Source: DATEEW01 sp035273665 (GTDB taxonomy: Bacteria > Pseudomonadota > Gammaproteobacteria > Burkholderiales > SG8-39). From it: a stretch of DNA of 28,396 nt. Below the pieces are notes generated by a model, which searched no databases, was not told where the DNA came from, and saw only the letters and a program-made list of their open reading frames with translations. Within the stretch, counting starts at the first letter, position 1, and the number at the start of each line of letters is the position of its first letter. Of the stretch, positions 15,202-23,132 are shown in pieces. The stretch is from the NCBI GenBank assembly GCA_035273665.1, contig DATEOW010000045.1, forward strand, positions 1 through 28,396, written 5' to 3'. Made by a program: the position numbers and the translations under genes.

Positions 15202-16317
15202 TTATCGTTGCTCTAAAAGGATCCGCAACATGCGCCGGAGCGGCTCGGCAGCGCCCCAGAGCAGTTGGTCGCCAACGGTAAAGGCGGATAGATAAGTCGG
15301 GCCCATGGACAGCTTACGCAAGCGCCCAACCGGAATACTCAAAGTGCCGGTCACGGCCGCAGGGGTCAATTCCTTCATGGATAGCTCCCGCTGATTCGGG
15401 ACGACCCTAGTCCACTGATTCGCCTTGCCGAGCATCGCTTCAATCTCGTTGATCGGCACATCGCGCTTGAGTTTAATGGTCAGCGCCTGGCTGTGGCATC
15501 GCATCGCGCCCACGCGCACGCAAAGCCCGTCGATGGGGATTGGGCTCGCTTCGCGGCCGAGTATCTTGTTGCCCTCCGCCTGGCCCTTCCATTCTTCCTT
15601 GCTTTGACCGTTACCCAGATCTTTGTCGATCCAGGGAATAAGCGAGCCGGCCAAGGGGACAGTGAAGTGCTCTGTCGGATAGCCGCTTGAACGCAGGGTG
15701 TCGGCGACTTTGCGGTCGATATCCAGAATCGCGGAAGCGGGATCGGCGAGCAGGTCTTTTACAGCCGAATGGGCGGCCCCCATTTGCGAGAGAAGCTCAC
15801 GCATGTTCTGCGCGCCCGCACCCGACGCGGCCTGATAGGTCATGGCAGAAATCCATTCGACGAGTTCCGCTTTGAAGAGCCCATCCAGTGCCAATAGCAT
15901 CAAGCTGACTGTGCAATTGCCGCCGATATAGTCCTTTACGCCTTTAGCCAGACCGTTCTTGATCACATTCATATTGACGGGATCGAGAATGATGATGGCG
16001 TCCTCCTTCATGCGGAGCGCAGAAGCGGCGTCGATCCAAAAGCCTTTCCAACCGGCGGCACGCAGTTGAGGATAGACCTCGTTACTGTAGTCGCCGCCCT
16101 GGCAGGTGATGATGATGTCCATCGCCTTCAGATCGGTTATGGAACGCGCATCTTTCAGCGGCGCGACATCCTTGCCGATGGCCGGGCCCTTGCCGCCGAC
16201 GTTCGAGGTCGTGAAAAACACCGGGTCGATATGATCGAAATCCCGTTCTTCCGTCATGCGTTGCATCAGCACCGAACCGACCATGCCGCGCCAACCTACC
16301 AGACCCACTCGCTTCAT
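15202..16317 (-). CDS. asd: Aspartate-semialdehyde dehydrogenase
   Basis: A 371-residue NADPH enzyme that reduces aspartyl phosphate to aspartate semialdehyde, the branch point for Lys/diaminopimelate, Thr and Met. The N-terminus MKRVGLVGWRGMVGSVL is the nucleotide-binding start. The catalytic Cys135 is in GGNCTVSLM, and the later RVGAMRCHSQALT block carries the substrate Arg and the catalytic His. It is the long proteobacterial form, near the E. coli length. The ATG at 16317 has AAGGA seven bases upstream; the frame extends five codons further to a TTG that would place that ribosome-binding site inside the gene. It follows leuB by 28 bases and is probably the last gene of the leu transcript. 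Confidence 0.97.
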   Translation of the reverse strand: MKRVGLVGWRGMVGSVLMQRMTEERDFDHIDPVFFTTSNVGGKGPAIGKDVAPLKDARSITDLKAMDIIITCQGGDYSNEVYPQLRAAGWKGFWIDAASALRMKEDAIIILDPVNMNVIKNGLAKGVKDYIGGNCTVSLMLLALDGLFKAELVEWISAMTYQAASGAGAQNMRELLSQMGAAHSAVKDLLADPASAILDIDRKVADTLRSSGYPTEHFTVPLAGSLIPWIDKDLGNGQSKEEWKGQAEGNKILGREASPIPIDGLCVRVGAMRCHSQALTIKLKRDVPINEIEAMLGKANQWTRVVPNQRELSMKELTPAAVTGTLSIPVGRLRKLSMGPTYLSAFTVGDQLLWGAAEPLRRMLRILLEQR

Positions 16318-16345
16318 CACTGCTTCCTTCAAACTCGAAAAATCT

Positions 16346-17398
16346 TTAAAGAGCCGCCACGACCGCGTCGCCCATCTCCACGGTGCCTATCTTTTTTGTG
16401 CCCGCTTCATAGATATCGGCCGTACGCAGGCCTTGGCTCAACACTTTCTGTACCGCATTTTCAATGCGCGTCGCCCCAGCACTATGATTCAAACTGTAGC
16501 GCAACATCATCGCCGCGGACAGGATAGTTGCCAAAGGGTTTGCAATGTTTTTCCCCTGGATGTCCGGCGCGGACCCGTGAATCGGTTCGTACAAACCTTT
16601 GCCCTGTTCGTCGAGGGAGGCCGAGGGCAGCATGCCAATGGACCCGCACAACATCGAGGCCTCGTCCGACAAGATATCGCCGAACATGTTCCCCGTGACG
16701 ATGACGTCGAACTGCTTAGGGTTACGCACGAGCTGCATCGCGGCGTTGTCCACATACATATGCGATAGCGCCACATCGGGATATTCCGCCCCAACGGCCG
16801 TCATGATTTCACGCCAGAGTTGCGAGGTTTCCAGCACATTGGCTTTATCCACCGAGCACAGCTTCTTGCCACGTTTGCGAGCAGCCTTGAAGCCCGCGTG
16901 CGCAATGCGGCGGATTTCCGATTCGCTATAGCGCATGGTATCGAAGCCTTCGCGCTGGCCTTGTTCGACACGAATCCCGCGCGGCTGACCGAAGTAGATG
17001 TCGCCGGTCAGTTCACGCACGATCAGAATGTCGAGGCCGGCTACCACGTCGGCGCGCAAGGTTGAAGCGTTGACCAATTGTTCGTAGACCATCGCCGGGC
17101 GCAGATTGGCGAAAAGCTTAAGCTCCTTGCGCAAGCGCAGAATCGCCTGCTCAGGACGCTTCGCCCGCTCCAATGTGTCATAACGCGGATCGCCGATCGC
17201 CCCGAAGAGGATTGCATCGGCAGCGCGCGCGAGTTTCAGCGTCGCATCGGGCAAGGGATCGCCTGCGGCTTCGTAGCCCGCACCGCCGACAGGCGCTTCT
17301 TCAAATTCCAAATCGAGATCGAGTTGGCGAAGTACCTTAATCGCCGGTCCAACGATTTCCTTGCCGATTCCGTCACCAGGCAATACCGCTATTTTCAT
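16346..17398 (-). CDS. leuB: 3-isopropylmalate dehydrogenase
   Basis: A 350-residue NAD-dependent oxidative decarboxylase making 2-oxoisocaproate in leucine synthesis. The N-terminus is KIAVLPGDGIGKEIVGPA. Substrate-binding LRKELKLFANLRPA, VRELTGDIYFGQPRG, the catalytic region SVDKANVLETSQLWRE and the signature NMFGDILSDEASMLCGSIGM are all there. GLYEPIHGSAPDIQGKNIANP is the cofactor loop and supports LeuB over isocitrate dehydrogenase. AAGGATGGG precedes the ATG. The spacer from leuD (62 bases) holds a hairpin. Confidence 0.97.
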   Translation of the reverse strand: MKIAVLPGDGIGKEIVGPAIKVLRQLDLDLEFEEAPVGGAGYEAAGDPLPDATLKLARAADAILFGAIGDPRYDTLERAKRPEQAILRLRKELKLFANLRPAMVYEQLVNASTLRADVVAGLDILIVRELTGDIYFGQPRGIRVEQGQREGFDTMRYSESEIRRIAHAGFKAARKRGKKLCSVDKANVLETSQLWREIMTAVGAEYPDVALSHMYVDNAAMQLVRNPKQFDVIVTGNMFGDILSDEASMLCGSIGMLPSASLDEQGKGLYEPIHGSAPDIQGKNIANPLATILSAAMMLRYSLNHSAGATRIENAVQKVLSQGLRTADIYEAGTKKIGTVEMGDAVVAAL

Positions 17399-17418
17399 AA
17401 CCCATCCTTAAACGACAA

Positions 17419-17438
17419 CGAGGGCCTTTCAGCCCTCG
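17419..17438 (-). other. Hairpin between leuD and leuB
   Basis: Perfect seven-base stem CGAGGGC/GCCCTCG with a six-base loop. On the minus strand it is followed by TTGTCGTTT, which is a poor T-tract, so at most it is a partial terminator or an RNA-processing or stabilising element that could set the ratio of leuB to leuCD. Confidence 0.5.
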
Positions 17439-17460
17439 CTTGAATTTGATTCATTCAAAC

Positions 17461-18102
17461 TTAGGCGAACAGCCAAGGCTGTTCTGTGCGGCGCTTTTCT
17501 TCGAAGGCCTTGATCTTATCGGCGTGACGCAAGGTCAAGCCAATATCGTCCAGTCCGTTCAATAAACAATATTTGCGGAAAGCATCGATCGCGAAATCGA
17601 AAGCCTGCCGGCCGTCTGCGTAAGCAATCTGCTGCTTCTCCAGATCGATCCTCAGTTGAAAACCCGGGAACGCGACAACATCGTGAAACAGTCGATCTAC
17701 GTCTTGTGCACTCAATACGATCGGCAGCAAACCGTTCTTGTAGCAGTTATTGAAAAAGATCTCCGCGAAGGATGGCGCGACAATCGCGCGAAAACCGTAA
17801 TCGGCCAACGCCCAGGGCGCATGCTCGCGTGAGCTGCCGCAGCCGAAGTTCTCACGTGCGAGCAGGATGCTCGCGTCTTTGTAGCGCAGATCGTTCAGAA
17901 CGAAATCAGGATTGAGCGGTCGGCGGCTATTGTCACTATCGGGCTGTCCCGTGTCCATATAGCGCCAACCGTCGAACAAGTTCGGACCGAAGCCTGTGCG
18001 CTTAATCGACTTGAGAAACTGCTTGGGAATGATTGCGTCAGTATCGACATTCGCTCTATCGAGCGGCGCAACCAGCCCCTGATGAACACCAAATTTCTCC
18101 AT
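17461..18102 (-). CDS. leuD: 3-isopropylmalate dehydratase, small subunit
   Basis: A 213-residue swivelling subunit of isopropylmalate isomerase, partner of LeuC. Family marks include APLDRANVDTDAIIPKQFLK near the N-terminus and LARENFGCGSSREHAPWAL, where the GCGSSREHA loop binds substrate. The length matches the usual 200-216. The start ATG is preceded by only a weak GTAGGT. The 137 bases between it and the entericidin gene hold no gene I can support. Confidence 0.97.
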   Translation of the reverse strand: MEKFGVHQGLVAPLDRANVDTDAIIPKQFLKSIKRTGFGPNLFDGWRYMDTGQPDSDNSRRPLNPDFVLNDLRYKDASILLARENFGCGSSREHAPWALADYGFRAIVAPSFAEIFFNNCYKNGLLPIVLSAQDVDRLFHDVVAFPGFQLRIDLEKQQIAYADGRQAFDFAIDAFRKYCLLNGLDDIGLTLRHADKIKAFEEKRRTEQPWLFA

Positions 18103-18239
18103 ACCTACGTTCGCTACCCTATCTTCGATTCACGTTTCCACAAAGCGCCCGCGGGTTCAAAGCCGCCTTTGCGCCTTTTCTCACCCACAGTACTCACCCC
18201 CATAACTGCGCTTGCTCGCGACCTTCGGCTCTTACAGAA

Positions 18240-18362
18240 CTATTTGGCCGCCTTTTCGATCTTATCGCCCACCTTTTCAACATCCCGGCCGAAGCCCTCC
18301 ACCGTATTGCAACCGCTCATAAAAGCAATCATCGTCAGCAAGAAGCACAAGGATTTACGCAT
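18240..18362 (-). CDS. Entericidin A/B-like small lipoprotein
   Basis: A 40-residue protein, found by reading the leuC-leuD spacer. It begins MRKSLCFLLTMIAFMSGC, a lipoprotein signal with lipobox MSGC (Cys18), and the mature part NTVEGFGRDVEKVGDKIEKAA is a short amphipathic helix. This is the entericidin layout, a family first described as a toxin/antidote pair (EcnA/EcnB) in E. coli. GGGAGAG lies six bases before the ATG, and the gene begins 24 bases after the leuC stop. A single entericidin gene between leuC and leuD is common in betaproteobacteria to my knowledge, but why it sits in a leucine operon is not explained. Confidence 0.9.
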   Translation of the reverse strand: MRKSLCFLLTMIAFMSGCNTVEGFGRDVEKVGDKIEKAAK

Positions 18363-18386
18363 GACTATCTCTCCCGTTATTAATAC

Positions 18387-19796
18387 TTATCCGCGCCAAG
18401 CGCGTACGTCGACAAAATGCCCCTCCACCGCTGCCGCTGCCGCCATTTCAGGGCTCACCAAATGCGTGCGCCCGCCCGCGCCTTGCCTGCCCTCGAAGTT
18501 GCGATTCGAAGTCGACGCGCAGCGCTCGCCCGGCGACAACTGATCCGCGTTCATCCCCAAGCACATCGAGCAGCCCGGTTCGCGCCATTCGAAACCGGCG
18601 TCTTTGAATATACGGTCCAAACCTTCCTGCTCCGCTTGTGCTTTTACCAGCCCCGACCCCGGCACCACCATCGCAAGCTTAATGTTGGAAGCGAGGCGCT
18701 TGCCGCGCACGATCGTCGCTGCGGCACGCAAGTCTTCGATACGTGAATTGGTACAGGAGCCGATGAAGATCTTGTCCAGGACGATATCCGTCATTGCGGT
18801 ATTGGGTTTCAGGCCCATATAGATCAGCGCGCGTTCCATTGCGTCGCGTTTAACCGCGTCTTTTTCCTTATCCGGATCCGGCACGCGCCCGTCGACAGTC
18901 GTCACCATTTCCGGCGACGTTCCCCACGTGACCTGCGGCTTCAACTTCGATACGTCGATCGTCACAACGCGATCGAAATGCGCGTTATCGTCGCTGTGCA
19001 ACGTGCGCCAATACTCGACCGCACGATCCCAATCGGCGCCGCGCGGCGCATACGGGCGGCCCTTGAGATATTTGAAAGTCGTATCGTCGGCGGCAATCAT
19101 GCCGGCACGCGCGCCCCCTTCGATAGCCATATTGCATAAGGTCATGCGCCCTTCCATCGACAAGGCTCGTACCGCCGGGCCGGCGTATTCGATGGCGTAA
19201 CCTGTGCCGCCCGCAGTTCCGATCTCACCGATCATAGCGAGGATCATGTCTTTTGCCGTGACGCCGCGAGGCAATTGACCTTCGAACCACACGAGCATGT
19301 TGCGCGATTTCTTTTGCAGCAGACATTGGGTGGCAAGCGCGTGTTCGACTTCCGAAGTGCCGATGCCGTGAGCGAGGCAAGCGAAGGCCCCGTGCGTGCT
19401 GGTGTGACTGTCACCACATACGACCGTCATGCCCGGCAAAGTCGCGCCCTGCTCGGGGCCAATGACGTGCACGATGCCTTGACGTCGATCATTCATGCCG
19501 AATTCAACGATGTTGAATTCCGCGCAATTTTTGTCGAGCGTTTCAACCTGAATGCGCGACACAGGATCGTCGATACCATGCGAACGATCGGTGGTAGGCA
19601 CGTTGTGGTCGGCCGTGGCGAGGTTGGCGCTAATGCGCCAGGGCTTGCGATGCGCGAGGCGCAGCCCGTCAAAAGCCTGCGGGCTCGTCACTTCATGCAG
19701 CAATTGGCGATCAATGTAGAGCAAGGTCGTGCCGTCGTCTTCGACGTGCACGGTATGGCTTGCCCACAGTTTGTCGTACAGCGTTTGCGGTCCCAC
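18387..19796 (-). CDS. leuC: 3-isopropylmalate dehydratase, large subunit
   Basis: A 469-residue aconitase-family subunit that with LeuD isomerises 2- to 3-isopropylmalate. The 4Fe-4S cysteines are Cys348 (IGSCTNSR), Cys409 and Cys412 (PGCSMCLGMN). The N-terminus PQTLYDKLWASHTVH is the family start, so the GTG at 19794-19796 is the initiator. Its best ribosome-binding site is a GGAG 12 bases upstream, which lies inside a hairpin (19807-19820). It is the first gene of leuC-ecn-leuD-leuB-asd; a TATAAT sits in a long dyad just upstream. Confidence 0.97.
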   Translation of the reverse strand: MGPQTLYDKLWASHTVHVEDDGTTLLYIDRQLLHEVTSPQAFDGLRLAHRKPWRISANLATADHNVPTTDRSHGIDDPVSRIQVETLDKNCAEFNIVEFGMNDRRQGIVHVIGPEQGATLPGMTVVCGDSHTSTHGAFACLAHGIGTSEVEHALATQCLLQKKSRNMLVWFEGQLPRGVTAKDMILAMIGEIGTAGGTGYAIEYAGPAVRALSMEGRMTLCNMAIEGGARAGMIAADDTTFKYLKGRPYAPRGADWDRAVEYWRTLHSDDNAHFDRVVTIDVSKLKPQVTWGTSPEMVTTVDGRVPDPDKEKDAVKRDAMERALIYMGLKPNTAMTDIVLDKIFIGSCTNSRIEDLRAAATIVRGKRLASNIKLAMVVPGSGLVKAQAEQEGLDRIFKDAGFEWREPGCSMCLGMNADQLSPGERCASTSNRNFEGRQGAGGRTHLVSPEMAAAAAVEGHFVDVRAWRG

Positions 19797-19806
19797 AGCG
19801 AAGGAG

Positions 19807-19820
19807 CGCTCCGAGGAGCG
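19807..19820 (-). promoter_or_regulatory. Hairpin covering the leuC ribosome-binding site
   Basis: In the minus-strand RNA, CGCUC-CUCG-GAGCG folds with a perfect five-base stem and a four-base loop. The GGAG that serves as the only Shine-Dalgarno candidate for leuC lies across the loop edge and the 3' arm (plus 19809-19812). The same bases overlap the perfect palindrome GGAGCGCTCC (19803-19812), which offers an alternative pairing. Confidence 0.4.
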
Positions 19821-19856
19821 GCGCTAAAAAAACCAATTATAGCGCCGCGCTCCTCG
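19812..19856. promoter_or_regulatory. Long dyad enclosing a TATAAT upstream of leuC
   Basis: Left arm CGAGGAGC-GGCGCTA (19812-19826) is the inverse of the right arm TAGCGCC-GC-GCTCCTCG (19840-19856): fifteen paired bases with a two-base bulge and a 13-base centre. The minus strand reads TATAAT at 19836-19841, spanning the centre and the edge of one arm, the right place for a leuC -10; no good -35 is seen. The T-run is in the centre, not after the stem, so it is not an ordinary terminator. A repressor/activator site or an attenuation structure are both possible. Confidence 0.45.
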
Positions 19857-19888
19857 CTAGTTCCTTGATCGCCGCCAAGGGCCCGTGA

Positions 19889-20695
19889 CTAACGGCGTAG
19901 GGCGGCCTGATAAAGCGGCATCACTTCCTGGGCGTGCGCTTGCAATTGCTTGATCCGGTTCTCCGGAGAAGGGTGTGTGGAGAGAAATTCGATACCCCCA
20001 CCGCCGCCTGCGGAGATCATCTTTTGCCAAACGCTGACTGCGCCATTGGGATCGTAGCCGGCGCGGGCTGCCAATTCCACGCCAATGGCATCCGCTTCGG
20101 TTTCCTGCGTACGAGAATTAGGTTTGTTAATGACCGCATCTGCAACCATGTTCCCTAGTTGCGTACCGCCATCACCGATACCGAAAATTGCAGCCCCGAG
20201 GCTCACGCCCAAGTTAGTCAAAGCGGCGCGGCTCATGCGTTCGCGTGCATGTTCGCGCAAGGCGTGAGCGATTTCGTGCCCCATCACCGCGGCGATTTCC
20301 GCATCGCTCAGATTCAGTTTTTCGATCAAGCCGGTATAGATGGCCATCTTTCCGCCGGGCATACACCACGCGTTCAATTCATCGGTGCTAATGACATTGA
20401 CCTCCCAATCCCACTTCAACGCGTCTTCCCGAAATGCCCGAGTTGCCGGTACCAAGCGCGAAACGATGTTGCGTACGCGTTGCACTTGAGCCGTGTTGCG
20501 ATTCAGCAAACCCTTTTGCCGCGCTTGCGCCATCATTTGCGCGTACTGTTGATCCGCCGCTTTCTCCACCTCGTCGGAAGAAACTAAGAGGGTCTGGCGA
20601 CGTTCAACGCCGACAGCGCCGCTTTCGGTCGTGGCATCGCTCGCGCAGCCGCTCAGGCCCGCGACAAAAAGAATAAACAACAAGGCGTGACGCAT
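19889..20695 (-). CDS. M48-family metalloprotease lipoprotein
   Basis: A 268-residue lipoprotein. Residues 1-17 are a signal with lipobox LSGC (Cys17). The zinc protease motif HEIAH is at residues 140-144, and the third ligand Glu is in the later ETEADAIG motif. It belongs with the periplasmic LoiP/YcaL-type proteases that trim outer-membrane proteins, but which subgroup is not clear. The open frame extends 36 codons upstream; I chose the ATG at 20695 because it begins the lipoprotein signal and has GAAGGAGA seven bases before it. It follows the MFS gene by 19 bases in an aroC-MFS-M48 series. No active-site residue is missing. Confidence 0.92.
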   Translation of the reverse strand: MRHALLFILFVAGLSGCASDATTESGAVGVERRQTLLVSSDEVEKAADQQYAQMMAQARQKGLLNRNTAQVQRVRNIVSRLVPATRAFREDALKWDWEVNVISTDELNAWCMPGGKMAIYTGLIEKLNLSDAEIAAVMGHEIAHALREHARERMSRAALTNLGVSLGAAIFGIGDGGTQLGNMVADAVINKPNSRTQETEADAIGVELAARAGYDPNGAVSVWQKMISAGGGGGIEFLSTHPSPENRIKQLQAHAQEVMPLYQAALRR

Positions 20696-20714
20696 CGCTT
20701 CTCCTTCTTCTGAC

Positions 20715-21884
20715 TTATTCGTTCGGTAAATTGGGTGCGAGTCCGACACGCGGTAAGGCCCTACCGCGCCACAAAAGCAGGAGCAAGCCACATGCCGCCG
20801 CAAAGCTTGCCGCGGTGTAAGTCCATTGCGGGCCGACCGACTGCCACAATGCGCCCGCCAGCAAAGAGCCTACAGCGCTGCCTGCCCCATAAGTGAGGCT
20901 AGAAAACAGCGCCTGCCCTCGCACATGACGCGGACCCTGGAACCACTCGTTGATTACCGCCAATGCGGCCGCATGGAAGCTCCCGAAACTTGCGGCGTGC
21001 AATACCTGCGCAATGATCAAGGTAGCCAAGCTTTCGACGCCCCAGCCGATCATCAAAAAACGTATTGTTGCGAGCCCAAAGCTGACAAGCAAAATCGCAC
21101 GCGGTGAAAAACGGTTAAGCCAGCGCGGCATCGCCAGAAAGACAATGATCTCGGCGATCACGCCCAATGACCAAAGTGCCCCCACAGCCGTTTTGCTGTA
21201 GCCCGCCTCATCGAGGTAAATGGAATAGAACGCATATAACGGGCCGTGCGCGACGCACATCAAGAATCCCGCGCTCAACAAACCGATGACTTCCGGTCGT
21301 TTGACAATGGCACGGATCGACTCGCCATCTTGCTGAACGACGGTGGCGGCGGGATAAATTAGCAACGAGCACAGCGCAGCGCCCGCAAGTGGTAGCAGAA
21401 CCATCCAGATCAAATTGGAAATGCCGACGCGGTCCAATCCCCAGCCCAGGATGAGTACCGAAGCGATGAACCCGACAGAGCCCCAAAGACGAATGGCGCC
21501 GTAGCGATTGTATTGACCGTGCAAATGGCCAAGCGTAAGCGATTCGAACAGCGGCATCGCTGCACTCACAAAGAAGGAATGCGCCGCAAGCACCAGGAGT
21601 AACATGAAAAAATCTCGCGCGACAAACAATCCGGCGAAGCTCAGCACCGAAAATCCCAATGCCAAGCGCAACAACCCAATGGAACGACCGCGACGATCCG
21701 CCCACCATGCCCACAAATTGGGCGCGAACACACGCGTGGTTTGACCTACCGCCAGTAAAGACCCGATTGCCCACGGCGCAAGGCCGAGCCAGGCCAAATA
21801 CAAGCCGAAGTAAGGCATGAACGCGCCGACGAAGCCAAAATAGGCAAAGTACAGCGCGGCTAAACGAACGAAAGGGATTGGCAC
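20715..21884 (-). CDS. MFS transporter, HcaT/PPP-like
   Basis: A 389-residue protein of about 12 hydrophobic segments. The loop 2-3 motif is present in modified form (WAWWADRRGRSIGLLRLAL). It resembles the MFS_1-like group that includes the E. coli phenylpropionate transporter HcaT, with the N-terminal YFAYFGFVGAFMPYFGLYL and ending in a short basic tail. Substrate is unknown and should not be inferred from HcaT. The start is GTG, 37 bases after the aroC stop, with no strong ribosome-binding site. Adjacency to aroC is common in betaproteobacteria. Confidence 0.85.
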   Translation of the reverse strand: MPIPFVRLAALYFAYFGFVGAFMPYFGLYLAWLGLAPWAIGSLLAVGQTTRVFAPNLWAWWADRRGRSIGLLRLALGFSVLSFAGLFVARDFFMLLLVLAAHSFFVSAAMPLFESLTLGHLHGQYNRYGAIRLWGSVGFIASVLILGWGLDRVGISNLIWMVLLPLAGAALCSLLIYPAATVVQQDGESIRAIVKRPEVIGLLSAGFLMCVAHGPLYAFYSIYLDEAGYSKTAVGALWSLGVIAEIIVFLAMPRWLNRFSPRAILLVSFGLATIRFLMIGWGVESLATLIIAQVLHAASFGSFHAAALAVINEWFQGPRHVRGQALFSSLTYGAGSAVGSLLAGALWQSVGPQWTYTAASFAAACGLLLLLWRGRALPRVGLAPNLPNE

Positions 21885-21921
21885 GCTTGCGTTGCGCTAT
21901 CGCCAGTGCCGGCGCGAGGGT

Positions 21922-23022
21922 TTAGTTTGTATGGCCCGGAATCTTCGGCGTCGTGCAATGTACATCTGCGTTTTGCGCCCGATGGCGCAACGCGTGATCC
22001 ATCAACACGATCGCCAGCATCGCTTCTGCGATGGGCGTTGCTCGAATACCGACGCAAGGGTCATGACGGCCTGTCGTTTCGACGATCGTCGGCTCCCCTT
22101 TCCTATTGATCGAACGACGCGGCAAACGAATGCTCGAAGTGGGCTTCAGGGCGATATTCACGATCACATCTTGACCCGTCGAGATGCCGCCGAGAATTCC
22201 GCCCGCGTTATTCGATAAAAAACCTTCCGGTGTCAGCTCGTCCCCATGCTCGCTCCCACGCTGTGCGACCGAAGCGAAGCCGGCACCGATTTCGACGCCC
22301 TTCACTGCGTTGATACCCATCATGGCGTGCGCGATGTCCGCATCGAGCCGGTCATAGACCGGTTCGCCCCACCCGACAGAGACGCCTTCGGCGACTACCG
22401 TCAACTTCGCGCCGACTGAATCGCCGGTCCTGCGCAGCTCATCCATATACTCTTCGAGATGCGGCACCATCGCTTCGTTGGCTGCAAAGAACGGATTCTT
22501 GTCGACGAGATCCCACGATACGAAAGGCACCTCGGTCTCGCCTAGTTGACATAAATATCCGCGAATCCGCACGCCGTATCGGGTGCGCAGCCACTTTTTT
22601 GCGACGGCGCCGGCCGCAACACGAACCGCCGTTTCACGCGCGGAGGACCGACCACCGCCGCGGTAATCGCGAATGCCGTATTTCTGCAAATAGGTGTAGT
22701 CGGCATGACCCGGCCTGAAGGTGTCCATGATGCTGCCGTAGTCTTTCGAGCGCTGGTCTTCATTTCGAATGATGAAGCCGATCGGTGCGCCTGTCGTCTT
22801 ACCCTCGAAGATGCCGGAGAGCAATTCAATGGCGTCCGATTCCTGACGCTGGGTCACGTGACGAGAGGTCCCCGGCTTGCGACGATCGAGTTCCGTTTGA
22901 ATGTCCGTTGCGCTGAGTTCTAAGCCGGGCGGACAACCATCGATGACGCCGCCCAGCGCAGGCCCATGGCTTTCGCCGAAGGAAGTAATGCTGAAGAGTT
23001 TGCCGAGAGTATTGCCGGACAT
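21922..23022 (-). CDS. aroC: Chorismate synthase
   Basis: A 366-residue enzyme that eliminates phosphate from EPSP to give chorismate, using reduced FMN; this is the last shikimate step and feeds Trp, Phe, Tyr and folate. All signatures are visible: SFGESHGPALGGVIDGCPPG near the N-terminus, RPGHADYTY, YRGGGRSSARETAVRVAAGA, and the C-terminal RHDPCVGIRATPIAEAM. The ATG at 23022 starts the usual MSGNTLGKLFSITSFG. The ribosome-binding site is weak. The upstream gap contains the terminator of the CBS gene and no clear promoter. Confidence 0.97.
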   Translation of the reverse strand: MSGNTLGKLFSITSFGESHGPALGGVIDGCPPGLELSATDIQTELDRRKPGTSRHVTQRQESDAIELLSGIFEGKTTGAPIGFIIRNEDQRSKDYGSIMDTFRPGHADYTYLQKYGIRDYRGGGRSSARETAVRVAAGAVAKKWLRTRYGVRIRGYLCQLGETEVPFVSWDLVDKNPFFAANEAMVPHLEEYMDELRRTGDSVGAKLTVVAEGVSVGWGEPVYDRLDADIAHAMMGINAVKGVEIGAGFASVAQRGSEHGDELTPEGFLSNNAGGILGGISTGQDVIVNIALKPTSSIRLPRRSINRKGEPTIVETTGRHDPCVGIRATPIAEAMLAIVLMDHALRHRAQNADVHCTTPKIPGHTN

Positions 23023-23077
23023 CCGCGCGCCGTTGCACTCGTTGTTATGCAGCGCAGTTTAACATGCGGCCCCAAGC

Positions 23078-23103
23078 GAAAAGCCCGCGCAAGCGCGGGC
23101 TTC
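23078..23103 (-). terminator. Terminator downstream of the CBS-domain gene
   Basis: GAAGCCCGCGC, loop TT, GCGCGGGCTTTTC on the minus strand: a perfect ten-base GC-rich stem followed by a short T-run. The strong stem compensates for the weak T-tract. It separates the CBS gene from aroC. Confidence 0.75.
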
Positions 23104-23132
23104 GAAGGCATGACCTGGGAGTAACGGATGTA

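Noticed and set aside
19801..19830. CCGAGGAGCG resembling the 5' core of an S-adenosylhomocysteine riboswitch
   Set aside because: The match is on the strand opposite leuC and the remaining conserved segments of that riboswitch are absent; it is explained by the inverted repeat.
19812..19856. leuC upstream dyad as a Rho-independent terminator of the M48 gene
   Set aside because: The T-run is in the central loop and no T-tract follows the stem on either strand.
20696..20803. 36-codon extension of the M48 protease
   Set aside because: It would bury the lipoprotein signal peptide and overlap the MFS gene; the internal ATG has a strong GAAGGAGA.
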